A stretch of DNA of 64,000 nt. It comes from Owenia fusiformis. Taxonomy: Eukaryota; Annelida; Polychaeta; Sabellida; Oweniidae. The stretch covers positions 20,033,520 through 20,097,519 of the forward strand of contig CAIIXF020000012.1 of the NCBI GenBank assembly GCA_903813345.2, written 5' to 3'. Both the position numbers and the translations under genes were made by a program. How positions within the stretch are numbered: the stretch's first letter is position 1; each line of letters begins with the position of its first letter. The notes under the pieces were generated by a model. It was not told where the DNA came from, did no database searches, and saw only the letters and a program-made list of their open reading frames with translations. Below are positions 43,869-57,100 of the stretch, one piece after another.

Positions 43869-44703
43869 TATGACCTGAATCGATTGCAAACGTCATATTA
43901 TTTTGCACATTTGATGAGATAAACCATTTGTGTCATATTCACGCCTAACCATCGATAACGTACAGTGACAAAATATACGGGTGTACAATTTAGATGTACG
44001 TTGTTATATAATGACGATTTGAAAATAGACACTCTTAAGAAGCTAGGGGAAAAACGATTAATGGAAATGTGAATATAACTAACATTTTTCAATTGTGTGG
44101 GTGGAATTACCTAGAAAAAACTAGAACGCTACTCGAGATTATGTTTACGTAATTAGAAAACCTAAAAGTCTTGCAAAGATCATGCACAATAAATTATACA
44201 TGAGATCCTTCATCATATTCCCCAAATAAAACGTTTACGACCTTCATCACAGTTCAGTTCAAATCGTTCTCCAAATCGTTATTCTAATATGATACGTGAC
44301 GTCACAATAGCTAGAACAATTGATTTACTGGTCTATATTGGAGTATGTATGACCGCTAAAATTTATGATTGCAAATAATAGTGTTTCTTGTCTATTTATC
44401 ATATTAGAATCGTAACAAAGACCTCGATTTTATGATTTATGTCAAATATATGACCTCAAGATTTATTCTGCTCATTGCCAAAGACCTCAATCGCTACGCG
44501 ATTTCGGTCTTTTAACAATGAACAGAATAAATTTTTCGGTCATATAGCCTATTACGACATAAATCATAAATTCTCGGTCTTTATTCCTTAAATATATGAC
44601 AACGTACATCTAAAGTGTACACCTATATATTTAGTCACTGTACGTTGTCGATGGTTAGGCATGCCATTTTGAAATTATAAAGTTTGCAATCGATTCAGGT
44701 CAT
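43869..44703. repeat. 835-bp inverted repeat with a second palindrome nested inside
   Basis: The outer arms (about 43869-44015 and 44590-44703) share TATGACCTGAATCGATTGCA, CCTAACCATCGA, AACGTACAGTGAC and TTTAGATGTACGTTGT. An inner palindrome at 44415-44583 pairs AAAGACCTCGATTTTATGAT with ATAAATTCTCGGTCTTT and centres on CAATCGCTACGCGATT. Confidence 0.88.
44415..44583. repeat. inner palindrome of the nested fold-back
   Basis: About 80-bp arms: TTATGATTTATGTC pairs with GACATAAATCATAA, AAGATTTATTCTG with CAGAATAAATTTTT, and AAAGACC with GGTCTTT. The loop is a few bases around TACG. Confidence 0.85.
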
Positions 44704-46384
44704 AGTGTATTTTTGGTATTTTTGTGATAATCAATGGAAACCAATGGCCTCTATGAGATCTGATGATATCCCCGTGTTAAGTCAATAGTGAATAGCCCCA
44801 TGTAAGTCAATACAACCGTAGCGTCTGCTGAACTAAATTACACCTATCTCAGACAGTGTGTGACCACCACTTTAATATTTTCCAAAGAATTATATGACAT
44901 CCTATTCATCATGTAACACCTAAAAATGGTTCATTTTGACCTTGGGGGTATTTGCCAATTATCGCACCTCTTCCTTTGATTACCAAGAGTGTGATGTTAT
45001 TGATCATATGTAATTTATATTGACCACAAATCAGAAATTTCACAGTGACTCGCTTCGTATAGTATTAGCGTTCGATTACAGCAGCGGCAAATGCTCGGAG
45101 GTTTTCATTGATTAGTCTCCAGGGTCAGTCAACAGGTCATCTGACGTCTAATCACGTGATTAGACCTCTATTAGTGTTCACCATCCAAAAAAGAACAAAG
45201 GAATTCTGGAATTTCGAAATGTCGATACGTAAAAACGAAAATAATACAAAATATCATAAAAATGTTGGAATAAAAATGAATACAGAGCACGAACTATAAT
45301 GCGTATGCTCGATCTGAATAATCTATTGACTGGATAACCATAGCCAGCTTGGAGAAGTGAAAAACAAATGAGTGAAAAGTACCAGTGATAAAGCTGAACA
45401 ACAGAAATAAACTGCAACACGTGTCTAAAACCATTACAGTATCAGTGGTTCCAGACACAAAAAACTATGTAAGAAAATACAAACAACCATGCAGCACAAC
45501 GACTACACGGATATTTTTCTATGGTACGTATGGGTATTATGTTATTGGAGACTGCGTACAGTTTGGAATAAAATAAATGACAGGATATCAACATATCCAC
45601 GCTAGTCTATATCCAATAGACTATACTTTATTCCTAGCTGTTGCGGGACGTAGGCCTATTAGAGATTTTACATTTTGGCATGCCATCTCCTGATACCTTG
45701 GTGAACTAAGTCATGTGATCATTTATATCCAATCAGAATGCATTTCTGCCACATAGTGATAGCATAGTGATCCAAAGCTAAACCAAGGTGAAGGAAGGGT
45801 TTATATTATCATATAGAAGGGGTGCACTTTTCTAATTGGCCATGGTTGACATGCATGTTTGCAAACTTGGTACTTGCATCAAGAGCTCTGACTGGCATCC
45901 TAACAAAATAAATTCATACTACACTGATGCCTGGGTCACATTTGCTCCGTTTGTTCAATATTGTATTCAATTTTGAACAAAATACTCAATCGGCATGGCG
46001 CCGTAGTGAAAATCGGAGCAATCTGCATTACTTGTAAATAGTGTATACCAATAGCCCATTTTCAGCATAGCAATTTCTAAGAAGGGTTTCCAAAATGCTC
46101 CATCATGGAATACCTTGACCCTCTCTTCTTACATGATAGACACAGACATGTTTCTAGATGCGATGTGTACCAGAATGAAAGCTCTGGCTTCTTCCTAATT
46201 TTGCGGCAGGGTGCAAAGTACTTTCTTGATCATTAAAAATAAATGCCATTGTCACAGGAACTCTGCATTTTATGTAAATCCATTGAATATCTATCTGCAT
46301 GCTCAAAGTTAAGTTAAGAAGATCAGATTCTTTATAACAGTTGATCCAAATCTATTTGATATTCAAAATCTAAGTAAACCTCTC
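44704..46384. other. intergenic, no gene seen
   Basis: Near 44770-44870 it holds an inverted relative of the 28930 duplication (GTAAGTCAATACAACCGTAG, CTATCTCAG). The rest is unremarkable, with chance open frames around 45108-45580. Confidence 0.4.
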
Positions 46385-46575
46385 TACAGTACTCTCAGTA
46401 ACAAAGCTCACACATCGCCATCCGCCGTACACTCGTTCGGGAAGCGGGCGTAGTTCGTGCGCTGAGCGTTCGTTGGTAGCTCGCTATTCGCGCGCGATGC
46501 GGTCGTAGATCGCCAGCGCTCAATGCGCTGAGCGTCCGCTTCGCAGTCGTTCACCACCAGCGCAGTTGAAGAGCA
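46385..46575 (-). repeat. CpG-rich block with AGCTCACAC edge
   Basis: About 190 bp of GCG/CGC-rich shuffled motifs (GCGCTGAGCGT repeated) in AT-rich surroundings. The edge CTACAGTA...AAGCTCACAC recurs inverted at the end of the 55480-55660 block, so both belong to one family in opposite orientation. Confidence 0.6.
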
Positions 46576-48114
46576 TGTAAGATCCGGCCGTAGAATTCAA
46601 TGCAACATTGCAACATTAATTACTGTAATCATTTTAAACTGGAATTCCAAGGGAGAAATGCAATTTGAGTTATTACTTTCAACGCATTATTCATTATTTT
46701 CTATTTTTATTTACCTTTTATAGCAATTCATAATTTGAAAGAAGTTATTACTTTCAACGCCTTATTCCTTTTCTTTTCTATTTTTATAGTAATTCATAAT
46801 TTGATTTGAAATATTTTAATGAAATAAACGGTTCAATAAAAATCACGTAAAGATGCCTAAAACATAACGCTGAGAGTCCGTAAAGCAGTTGCTGTAACCA
46901 GTTAAAGTTAAGATCTCTTCCGTAGAATGTAATATGAAACTGTATAATGCAACATTACGCTTTGTGATAGGATAAAATGAACTGAAGGGGAGGCTTCGAT
47001 TTCTGCAAGAAAATTCAACAAATCTAGAAGGGTTTTTTTCAAGATAAAGAGAAAGTTTACTCTTGAATTACTTAAAGAATACAGTAGGCGCTGCAAACAT
47101 CATGACATCTAATAATAAAAAGGTTCATCGTCACCAACGTGCAAGGCAATGTTTTTGCTATAAATCAGTGATCTACACGAGCCGAAAACAAATACTTATA
47201 AGGGACGTTATTATCACAAAACTAATGTTATTGCTTTCTTGTTAGTTTAATGTACATGTACACGTACCATACGAATGCGGTTGCCGTGAACGGGGAAGAG
47301 AGGTAATACATACGATGGAACAAATTCACGAATTCGTATATTTTAAAAAGGAACTCATTAACTCTGAAGAGTGAAATGGGAAAATTTGGAGTAATGATAT
47401 ATGAAATAAAATGAAGTAACATATTATTATCATGTCTTAAGACACATTACAGTACTCCCCCCGTTCAATTTGTATAGGCCTATACAGTAACGCATGAAAA
47501 CTTATTCTTAAAAGCAAGCAGGGACATTCATTTTGATGATCACTTTACTAACATGTATTTAAATCACAGGTCGTGTAGATCACAGTGGCTTGATTTATAG
47601 CAAAAACGGCTTCAGACAGTGGGCGGAGCGGTCTCCCGATGTTTTCGTCCAGTACAGTTGTCAGAATTCCCGGGCGGAAAATACGCCCGGCAATACGTCT
47701 TTTAAAATCTAAATAGAGCTTTAATTTATGTTATGGTATTTTTGATCACATGGTACTGAATCGACCAATGAAATCACACGGTTTCTAGCAATGATACTAG
47801 GCTATTATTAGCATTGGGTACGCTATTCCAGTGAGCGAAGCGGTCTCCCGACGGCAAGCGGCTGACATTCTGAACAGCCTATTCCATGACACGTACAATT
47901 CTAGGGTTTTCCCTTGGTCCCTAGTGATATTTTGAGCTATAGGCCTAATGAGAGATTATACAAAAATTAAAAAATGGGGAAAATAGGGCGGGCAATCCAA
48001 ACTTTAATAAATGGTCCATGATCATTGAATGGCCGCTTTGAACTCATTGTTGCACCTTTAATATATGTTGTTTTTTATTATATGGTACTGTTAAATTGCT
48101 CGTGGTAATAACTG
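46576..48114. other. intergenic with short direct repeats
   Basis: Holds GCGGTCTCCCGA twice (about 47649 and 47843). CATTGGGTACGCTATTCCAG at about 47814 recurs at 48350, bracketing the tRNA-like sequence. No exon recognised. Confidence 0.45.
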
Positions 48115-48187
48115 ATGTCGAGGTGTCGAAGTTTGGAGATCCTCGTCTGCCACGCGGATGGTCCGGGTTCGAGTCCCAGTATGACAT
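48115..48187 (+). tRNA. tRNA-Gly(GCC)-like sequence, probable pseudogene
   Basis: 73 nt with anticodon-loop sequence CTGCCAC and a T-arm CCGGGTTCGAGTCCCAG containing the pol III B box GGTTCGAGTCC. A run of six T follows. ATGTCG pairs with (T)GACAT in the acceptor stem with one wobble. The D-arm and anticodon stem have mismatches, and the A box is poor. The 3' half is very similar to tRNA-Gly-GCC. It could be a decayed tRNA gene or the head of a tRNA-derived SINE. Confidence 0.55.
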
Positions 48188-48380
48188 TTTTTCTTTTTAG
48201 TAAATGGTTGTGCTTTGATTTTACGCTTAAAATACATTTATAAATACGTTTACTTTATATTAAAGCATTTATTATCCCTTCAGTTGTATGAAAATGAAAA
48301 ATTATTTATGTTCTCATATTGCGTTTTGGTTTATGGCCGGCCTTTAACATTGGGTACGCTATTCCAGTGAAATCTATAAT

Positions 48381-48635
48381 ATGCAAATACAACTCCAGAA
48401 GACCGTAGAAGAGAACAGCAGGAAACTCGACCTTATCTTGAACCATTTTAAAATAAATGAAACTCCCAGAACAAGAACAACTTCTCCATCAGATGAAATA
48501 TTTTCAGACACCCGCATTGGGAACGCAGCTATAGAACAATTTTACAAGGTCAGTGAGACAAGAAGAGTGTCCTTTGACACACTCTCTGACTTATGTGAAA
48601 CCCCCCCCCCCCTTATGATGGCCAACCTGATGTGA
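48381..48635 (+). other. unrecognised 84-codon frame, possible exon or element fragment
   Basis: The frame begins near an ATG at 48381 and reads QIQLQKTVEENSRKLDLILN (likely coiled coil), then a Ser/Thr/Arg-rich stretch, ending after ETPPPLMMANLM. It starts right after the direct repeat CATTGGGTACGCTATTCCAG. The composition looks coding, but a C-tract of 12 near the end could hide a frame change. No family recognised. Confidence 0.3.
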
Positions 48636-50743
48636 GCGATCCCTACACTATCGAGGCAGGAATTATCCAAGTAGAAAATTCTGCTTAAACCGTAGTATAG
48701 TTTACAACATCAATGGATATAATTACACAGTCAAATATACGTTGTTATTAAATTCAGAAACGTTTACGGCCGGAGCGTATTGTCGGATTTTAAACTTGAT
48801 ATTGTTTATTGTATTGTAATCTAGATTCTTTTCCTATTTTTTTTTATTTGGGAACGTATATCTTTTGTTATTATGTATGTATGTATCTTTTATTCCCGAT
48901 TTCAAATCTCAGATCGGATTTACTCTTTATAAAGTTCAAAAGACGAGAGCGTTCGTTTAAATAAATAATTGAATAACGCAAACCACGTTCTAAAGTTTTT
49001 ATTCAGAATCGTATTTTATATTCAGTACTTAATTTATTTATTAGTTACAGTGAAAAACGGGTACATACAGGTTTGTTGCAAGACCATTTCTGCCAAGGAC
49101 CGTATTTTGAATTTATAATGGGGAAATTTCTCGAACTTGAAAATGAAAGGTATGTTCTTATACCTGTATTCTATTCTTTGATTGTGTATGAAGTTGCGCT
49201 GCACGCCAAACGTTAATATTGTTAAAACATTTAAAATAAAACTTTATTCCTTTCAATTTACATAAAAATGAAACAGATTAAATTCGAATTCCAGTCACAC
49301 CAGCCACTGATCAAAGGAAGTACAAATATCTATATTAATCAAATGTCTGAGAATTTGATAACTGTCTGGGATCCAATGTTAATTTTATTGAATCAAGAAA
49401 AGTATAAAGATGAGTTTTAAACTTTTAGAGGGAAAAGCCAAATATGCATTGTAAACCTAAAAATAATTGATTAAAGTGTCACTTGTGAACTACACATTTC
49501 ATAACATTTATATTAATAAAACGAATAAAGCACACTTAATGAGGTCGTATCGGCGCTAAACGGCCCTCGCAATAAAAACGCATCGAAGTAGGGAATGCTT
49601 GGTAAATTCTTCCGAGACAGACTTTTGCTATTCCAAAATTGAAATATGCCAAATTCCTATGAAATAATCAAATTACCACGCGATCTTTTTCCCTGGGTTT
49701 TACTCTATTTCAAATTTACTAGAAACATGTTTATTTGAGTTTGTAATGATTGTGTTTGCTTCTCACGAGTTCATTGAAAAGTCCAGTAAAACTTCGGAGA
49801 TCAAAAGACTAATTAGGCACCTGATTGCGAAAGTTTGATTGCATTTGATCGCCGGGATTTTACAAGCGTATTGTTTAAGAAGCGATCGTGTTTTTGGATC
49901 TTGATAACTTCCTATTTTAAGTTTTGGGTTGGAACTGGAAGCAATGAGTATGTCGGCCTTTCTCTAGTCCCCATAAAGAAACGATACCCCTTTATATCAG
50001 TCCAATTGGGTTTTGCATAAACATACCAGTTTTATATTGCAAAGAGAACTATAATTAATAGCCTATATAAAAGCATCATGATAAACCATGGCATCTCATG
50101 TCTGCTCAGCATGTTTCAGGTGAAAAAGAAAGATACCAAGAGTATCAGAATGACATAAAAGAGTTTTGTTTGGTATTCAAAATAATTGTAAATAATATTT
50201 AATTCATCATACAATTGAATAATTATGATGCATCAATTAATACAATGTACATGAAATTCGTCTGTTTAATATAATATTCATTTCAGGATAGTGGGATGCT
50301 ACGAGAGGGATAGCAGGAAGAGAGGCGAGGCCGAAGGGGTTGGTGCAAGCCTTCACTACAGACAGGAGTAAATGCATTGTGGAATTCGACGCAGTTCTGA
50401 AAATATTTACCTAGTTATAATTAATTCAATGAATGCATTCGACCATTTGCAACCACAACTGACTTTCGAATCCCAAGAGTCAGTGGGTTACTTGGCGTTC
50501 ATGTTAATTTTCAGTTACTTGTTTCATTGTTTATATTTGAAAGTTAATAATTAAGGGTTTGCGTTATCTTTCAGATATGTATTAAGAGAGATTCAGCTAC
50601 ATGCATTTAGCAAAACCTGAACGTGTAATATTGTGACCCTAAGCAAAATTTTCCCCCATCCAACGGTTTATAATAATAACAACTTACCTAAGATCTTTAT
50701 ACTAAACTAGTCAAATTTAAAGACAACTTTGAGAGATATACCC
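48636..50743. other. intergenic, no clear feature
   Basis: AT-rich. A possible short exon after TTCATTTCAG at 50286 (GC-rich, about 85 bp to a TAA) is noted but not supported by neighbours. Confidence 0.35.
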
Positions 50744-50936
50744 CAGACCCGTAGCCAGGATTTGCCAATGGGGGGTTCACTTTTTGATAAATTCCAGGGG
50801 GGGTTCACTTGTGACAATTTTGGTCCAAAAATGGCCAAAATCACTTAAAAATGCTCAGAAAACTGCAAAATTTTGAGAAAATTTTTGGCCAGGGGGGGTC
50901 GCCCGAACCCATCGAACCCCCCTCGCTACGGGCCTG
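50744..50936 (+). mobile_element. 193-bp MITE, target duplication TACCC (family M2)
   Basis: Ends CAGACCCGTAGC and GCTACGGGCCTG lie between TACCC repeats (50739-50743, 50937-50941). The interior has G7 tracts and TTTTGAGAAAATTTTTGGCC. Fragments of the family occur at 51270-51312 and 52066-52225. Confidence 0.9.
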
Positions 50937-51269
50937 TACCCCAGGGAAAAATAAGTTTTACGCGTTCACCTAAAGAACGTGTAGCTTAACCTCTCTATTG
51001 TTTTATTACAGGTGGCGGCAATCGTGACAATTTCGAAGGCAAAAAGCTCTATATTAGCAATATTGAAATAGATTTATTGTTTTTGCATGTTACATAATAT
51101 AAGCTTATATATAGTTACAGTTTATAGCATGCTCTTTTTATTAATTTTAATATAAAGATGTTGCACTGCTGCCGCTGCAGATGTTTATTTCTTATGATTA
51201 TTTAGCAAATATTTCACTCTATTGTGGTGAATACTTGTACATCTTTCAAAAGTGATACCACATGTACTA

Positions 51270-51312
51270 GTATTCCACGAATCCCCCCTGGCAAATCCTG
51301 GCTACGGGCCTG
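51270..51312 (-). mobile_element. M2 MITE end fragment
   Basis: GGCAAATCCTGGCTACGGGC then CTG is the inverse of the M2 start at 50744. Confidence 0.7.
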
Positions 51313-52065
51313 AGATAAATAAAATAAACGAAATATTTGTTTTATTATATGACTGTCCAGCTTACATTCTCAATAATACTAAATATATAAAATTATGATA
51401 TAAATGAATGTCAGTGATGGAACTAAATGGGGGGGATGAGATTCAGGCCCATAGTCAGTTTTGCTACATTTTGAGCAGTGAACACGTGCTTTTGGGCGAA
51501 AGTTTTCATTGTTAAATGTGACCCTTGGAATTTTTCAAAAAGGTTTAGTTTCAGTGTGTTCAATGCTGAATGTTGATATTCATTTTGGAATACCACTACG
51601 ACTGGTCACTGCCCTATGGCCCGCTATTGCCCAAGTCATATAGTAAAATATAAGACTTCTAAACTAGAAGTTATACCCTTAGAACAAGGTGGTTATTGTG
51701 GCTGTCTTGTTCTGCTTTTAGGGATTGCTTCACATGATGGATTTGATACATACACTTGTATTATAATCGGAAACAAACGTTTTATATTTGTCAAAACAAT
51801 AATTATAATTAAAATAACAAACAAAAGATTATTCATTAATCCATCAATTTCCCTGTTCAGCGGATGTTTGGCTACTTTAATTATGAGAAAGTCTAAAAGC
51901 CCAGGACTCTGGTTACAGCAGAAGTCGTCTAGGACTCTGATTATAGAAAATATCGTCTCAGCCTTTGATTACAGAGATCGTCTTGGTTTTCACCTTCAGA
52001 CCCACCTTGTGGATTGGGTGTATTATGAGCTTTCGAGAAATCAATGACAATATTTGCCATTTCAG
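51313..52065. other. intergenic, no clear feature
   Basis: An open stretch at 51616-52047 shows repeated AGGACTCTG/TTACAG-type phrases but no recognisable protein; probably chance. Confidence 0.3.
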
Positions 52066-52225
52066 GCCCGTAGCCATTTCCAGTGATTGGGGCAGGGGGT
52101 CCACATTAAACAACATTGGTCATCACTTAAGTTAAAAGAGCTCAGAATCATGAAAAACTGCACGATTTTAAATAAACTTTGGAGAAAGGCGATGATTGAA
52201 CCCCCTCCCCCTTCAAATGCAATGG
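52066..52225 (+). mobile_element. M2-like MITE, partial
   Basis: Starts CAGGCCCGTAGCCATTTCC, followed by a G-rich tract, an AAACTGCACGATTTT segment like the M2 interior, and a CCCCCTCCCCC tract. The right end is missing. Confidence 0.55.
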
Positions 52226-53317
52226 AGGTCAATTGCAATTATATTCGAGGGTTGCCATTTGAATGAAAGAAAAGCATAAATTAAATATTAAAACTTCCCA
52301 CACTTTCACGTCTTTGCCTCTCTATGTTTGAATTTTTATTTTCTAATCCTTCAGGAAAAAAACTAAATATATAAGGATATGTGACTTGATCTAGCGTATA
52401 CCCCCAAAGGTCTCAAAAGTTTATAATTATTTTTGAAAAACCTCTCCCACAGAAAGAATACCGGAGGAGGTGGAAATGGCTTCGAAACCCTAAAATTTAA
52501 TGTTACCAGAGACTTCAAAGCCCTTCAAAGTACACGCACGTTTGCGTATATGGATTGAATACTTCATGTGGCAAAAGTTCTAAACTAACTATCAAAACAA
52601 AACGAAGCATGCAATTCTATTGGCGATCCTGCCAGGCACACATGCACTCTTCGGGAGCGTTACCATTTCTACACTTAAATCAATTATCAGCAAACTTTAT
52701 TAAATTAAAATCAATTATAGGCTATATGGAATTCCTTGTAGGCTAGTCCTAACTCTGTTGAAAATTATTATAAATAAAACACAGAGATAAAACCAAAAGT
52801 AGCTTTGAAAAGTATATCAAAATGAAAAATGGATGGATAAATAAATATTCCAAACATATAAAATAACAATTAACATAACTGGAAAAAATATTCATGCCTT
52901 ATAATCAGCCATCTCAATGCAGATAATATCTGAAAATCCGTCTAATCAAGTAACAATAACAAAAACAATTAACAGATTCGTGCCAATTAATTAATTATCG
53001 GACTATGGATTTTTCATAGTTTATGCTTTCTTCAAGCAACTGCGTACCCCCTCTCTCGTCAGTAAACATAGGTCGGAAGAAATCATCATGAGATTTTGAC
53101 ATTGTACTTGAGGCAATTTTCATGAACTATAAAATGAAGACCGCCGTGTTTAATTGTTGAACACTTATTTAACCTGCGATATATTGCCTGTGTTGTAACC
53201 AATTTCAATGGGAACCCGTAAAACAGAATACAAATAGCCTATATTATACAATATACTAAGAACGGAATGACAAAGTATGAAAAAGATTTCCCAGATTTCC
53301 CCTGTCATTCTTATTTC
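52226..53317. other. intergenic, no clear feature
   Basis: AT-rich DNA without supportable exons or repeats. Confidence 0.35.
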
Positions 53318-53562
53318 CAGTATCGGGAGATTTAACCAGTAAAATGTTCCGATCGTCACAACATCCGATGGACCGAGAGGTTTCACAGGTTTATACATGC
53401 AGCACTTATTATTGGAAGGATATATGGAATGTACATGCATACTGCGCTGAATATACATGTACAGTATGCATGTATGAATCCGTGAAATCTCTCGGTGTAT
53501 CGAATGTTGCGACGATCAGAACATTCACTGGTTTAATCTCCCGACACCATTGTGTGATCCAC
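53318..53562. repeat. fold-back repeat
   Basis: Arms 53322-53400 and 53462-53560 are inverted: GGGAGATTTAACCAGT pairs with ACTGGTTTAATCTCCC, and ATGTTCCGATCGTC with GACGATCAGAACAT. CCGAGAGGTTTCAC pairs with GTGAAATCTCTCGG. The loop region contains several ATACATG/CATGTAT steps. Confidence 0.85.
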
Positions 53563-54180
53563 AGCAAGTTTTATCCTTTGGAATACCAAAGGGTTAGAGA
53601 AAGTGAGACTCCGATAGATCAGAATGTCCCGACACGGGAATCAGAATGACAGAACAAATATAATTTTGAATACCATGGCAAGAGACTAAATCTATGAATG
53701 GGAGGTAGGGAATCGCACAATTCTGTAATTCCAATGCTGCCCTTGTGTTTTATCAACGTTATACAATGAACGATGCAAACAAAACAGATCGTAATAAATC
53801 TTAATCTAATTCTAATTCCTACATGAAATCTCACCACCAAAGACTGGTGACATTTGAAAGACTTTATCTAATTCGTGTAATTCAAAAAAAAAACAAATCA
53901 AATCAAAATTAAAACATGCAAACAAAGTATATCTGCTTATGGAGGAATATCCGAGAAAATGTACATGTGTGACGCTGGTTTTCAGTCCTACATCGCCGCT
54001 TAATACCTGAAAAGCAACTAACTTATCTGCTTATTATAAGTTATCAAATAATTTAACAATGAAACAGAAACACAATGCATGCCAAACATTTATCTATATT
54101 ATATTAGGGTTATTATTTTGTATTTTGCACTTGTATCGAGCAGCTGTGTAGGCAAGATTCACAAACTATATCTCCATGTG

Positions 54181-57100
54181 CTATAACTTGAAGAACGCCA
54201 CTGACGGGTCTGTGCCCTTTAGGATGGGCCGTATTGTTCTTGTTGGTATCTTACCCACGGGAACCTACAAAACAGAAAATATATAATTACATTGTGAAGA
54301 GGAAGTCCTGTCTCTATAAAACTCCCTGGAATAAGATACAAGCAGTATAAACATCCATATTTGCAAAAAGTTACGATAAACCACTGTCAGTTAGTAGTTG
54401 TAGTATCATATGCGTATAGCTTTTCGAAAAGTTGATAAAACGCAAAATATGATTGGAATATTTGCTGAAGTCTGGGATCGATGATCTGATAGAAATTGAG
54501 GGAAAGCGTTGAATCATAATTGAATGTTAGAGCAAAACAATAATAATTGCAATTTCTGTTTATCATTACAATTATTCCCTGAAATCAAGAATAAAATGTA
54601 ACTTTCTTTAGATACATGTATCTGTCGCATTTGCTTTTCCTGAAAGGCTAGTTCCGGGGGATAGTTTAGTCAAATTGACGAATTTCTAAAATGACAAATC
54701 ATCATACTGCGAGTATCTTTTGATTCTTTTCCACAGAGGTACGCTAATATCCGATCTAATATCGTACTTCAATATTTTTGTTTTTACGAAATGGAAACAA
54801 GATCGTTCATGTAAACATTTGTCCTCATTGTGATTTGCCCGTCTGAAAGATTATTTTATAAATTATGGTACAGAATGCTCTATAAAAGGATTTCTACATT
54901 TTTAAAACGGCAATAATAGTTATTATTGAAAAAAACTAGTTCTAAGTATACTTATTTATTGAATTGTTTCAAGAATATAACTTAATAGTGGACACAATTT
55001 TTACCCGCTCAAAACATAATCTAACTCTCAAGAAATATTATTATGAGTTTATCGATGTTTTCTTGGATCCTCCGATGTACAGGTAAGTTGCACAATGCAT
55101 TGATGTACACTGTGCCGACGGAAATGCCGTCCCGATGACTTTGCCGATCGGCAGAACTATCCCGATGGCGATGCCTATCGGAGTGTTTCCAAAAAAGAAA
55201 ACACCGTGGATTATATACAATTTGAATTCAGTTACATGTTGTTTGTGTGTATTATGGCTTTTTCAACTGATAAACTTACTACCAATTTATTCATTTAAAG
55301 TATCGAGCATATTAGTGAACCAATGGTTAATTACGACCGCATACAGTATAATGGATATAAAAACATCCAGTTCAATTACAATCTAAACAAACTTGCTTTC
55401 ATTTCGTGCTCACTGTGAATTCTACCGCTAAGCATATGTACAGTGCATACATGTATAAATTACAATCTGATAACTACATCGGTCGTATAGCGCATGCTAA
55501 GCGCTAGCTAAGCAGTAGAATCGCTGTCGCTGTGAGCACGAAGAGCGCTCGTCGCACAGACGAAGAGCGGGCGTGCAGCGGTTGCGATGCACGCGTAGAG
55601 CAGCCGGCATCTCGACGGCATGGCATGGTGTGAGCTTTGAAAATACTTGTACTGTAGTTGAAGAATCAACTATCTATCATATTACTCAGATTGGATTAAT
55701 CAATATTCTCATACTCTCTCTAGTTTGTATGAATGAATGACCCTAAACATCATGTGAAAGACTTCTCTGAAAATGTGCCCAATATATTACTCTAAATCAT
55801 ACATGTCATAGGAGCTTTGAAATTTTGAAAAGTTGTCTGAAACAAAAATTGTGCTCATAAAAAGAGAATGGATTGCTTTCTAAAGCAGTTTCTCATTTTT
55901 TATATTTTTAGGAATGAATTCAAATTTTCAAAAGCTTCTATAATTTCAGATAATATATTTGGCACACGTTCTCAAAAATGCAATTGCATTGTGACCTTTC
56001 TAAAAGTCCATCTTTTAACTGTTTTTGAGTCACATTTTCTGAGTCACACTCCTCTGTGTATACTTTCTCCAGTATGTATGAATCGAAACTAGAGTCCATT
56101 TCACTGCTTCAGTTCGTCAGTAGAACGGCAAAAATAAGAAATTGGGAGACCATTGTGCAATAATATATGGAAAAGTATATTCATAATGTACATGAATGAC
56201 ATTTGTATATCTTGGATTGCTTCTAGTTTGGCTTATAAAGTGTGTGGCCTCTTATATTTGGATGTTTCTCTGCCATGTTATTTTCAATAAGATTAACATG
56301 GCTGAAATTCTTCAAATTACAAGACGGCACAGGCTTATTGCACAAAAAACTAAAAAATCTGAAATATACAAATGTCATTCATGTACATTATGAATATACT
56401 TTTCCATATATTATTGCACAATAGTCTCCCAATTTCTTATTTTTGCCGTTCTACTGACAAACTGAAGCAGTGAAATGGACTCTAGGTTAATTTCCCATGT
56501 GCCTAAACCAATATTTTATTGTTTTATTTACTTTCTGTGTATGTGTGTATGGACTACTATTTATATTTTTCCAGTGTATATATGAAACAATAAATTTTAA
56601 CTGTGTGTATTGACAAATATCATGTACTTTCTCCAGTGTGTATTAGCAAATATTATGTACTTTCACTATTTATTTAACCAATACTCTGTACGTTCATACA
56701 CACTGTAGAAGGTACATAGTATTTGTTCATACAAAATGTGTGTTCATAAACAATGGAGTACATGATATTTGTTCATACATACTGGAGAAAGTATATACAC
56801 AGGCGTGTGGGGTTCATGTCTATACTGGAGAAAGAGCGTAATGTCTCTTCATACACATTATAGATATTGTAGTACATTAAATTCGTTCATACTCCCTGGT
56901 TTAGGTACATTTTATTCGTTCTGACACATTGATTAATTAACAACGTTAGAATGAACAACGTTTTTGTTCATGCACAATGAAGAAAGTACAAATCATTTGC
57001 TTATGCATGTTGGAGAATGGACACAAAATATTTATTCATACATGCAGGAGAAAGTACAAAAAATGTGTTCATTGAAAGTGGAGAACCCAATTATATACTT

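Noticed and set aside
50744-51312. A single larger element with M2 ends at both sides
   Set aside because: The inner copy 50744-50936 has its own perfect TACCC duplication, while the outer pair has none.
51616-52047. 143-codon frame
   Set aside because: No start context, no family signal and internal repeat phrases; probably chance.
55043-55082. Possible plus-strand first exon ending at a GTAAG donor
   Set aside because: Only 40 bp with no downstream exon found.
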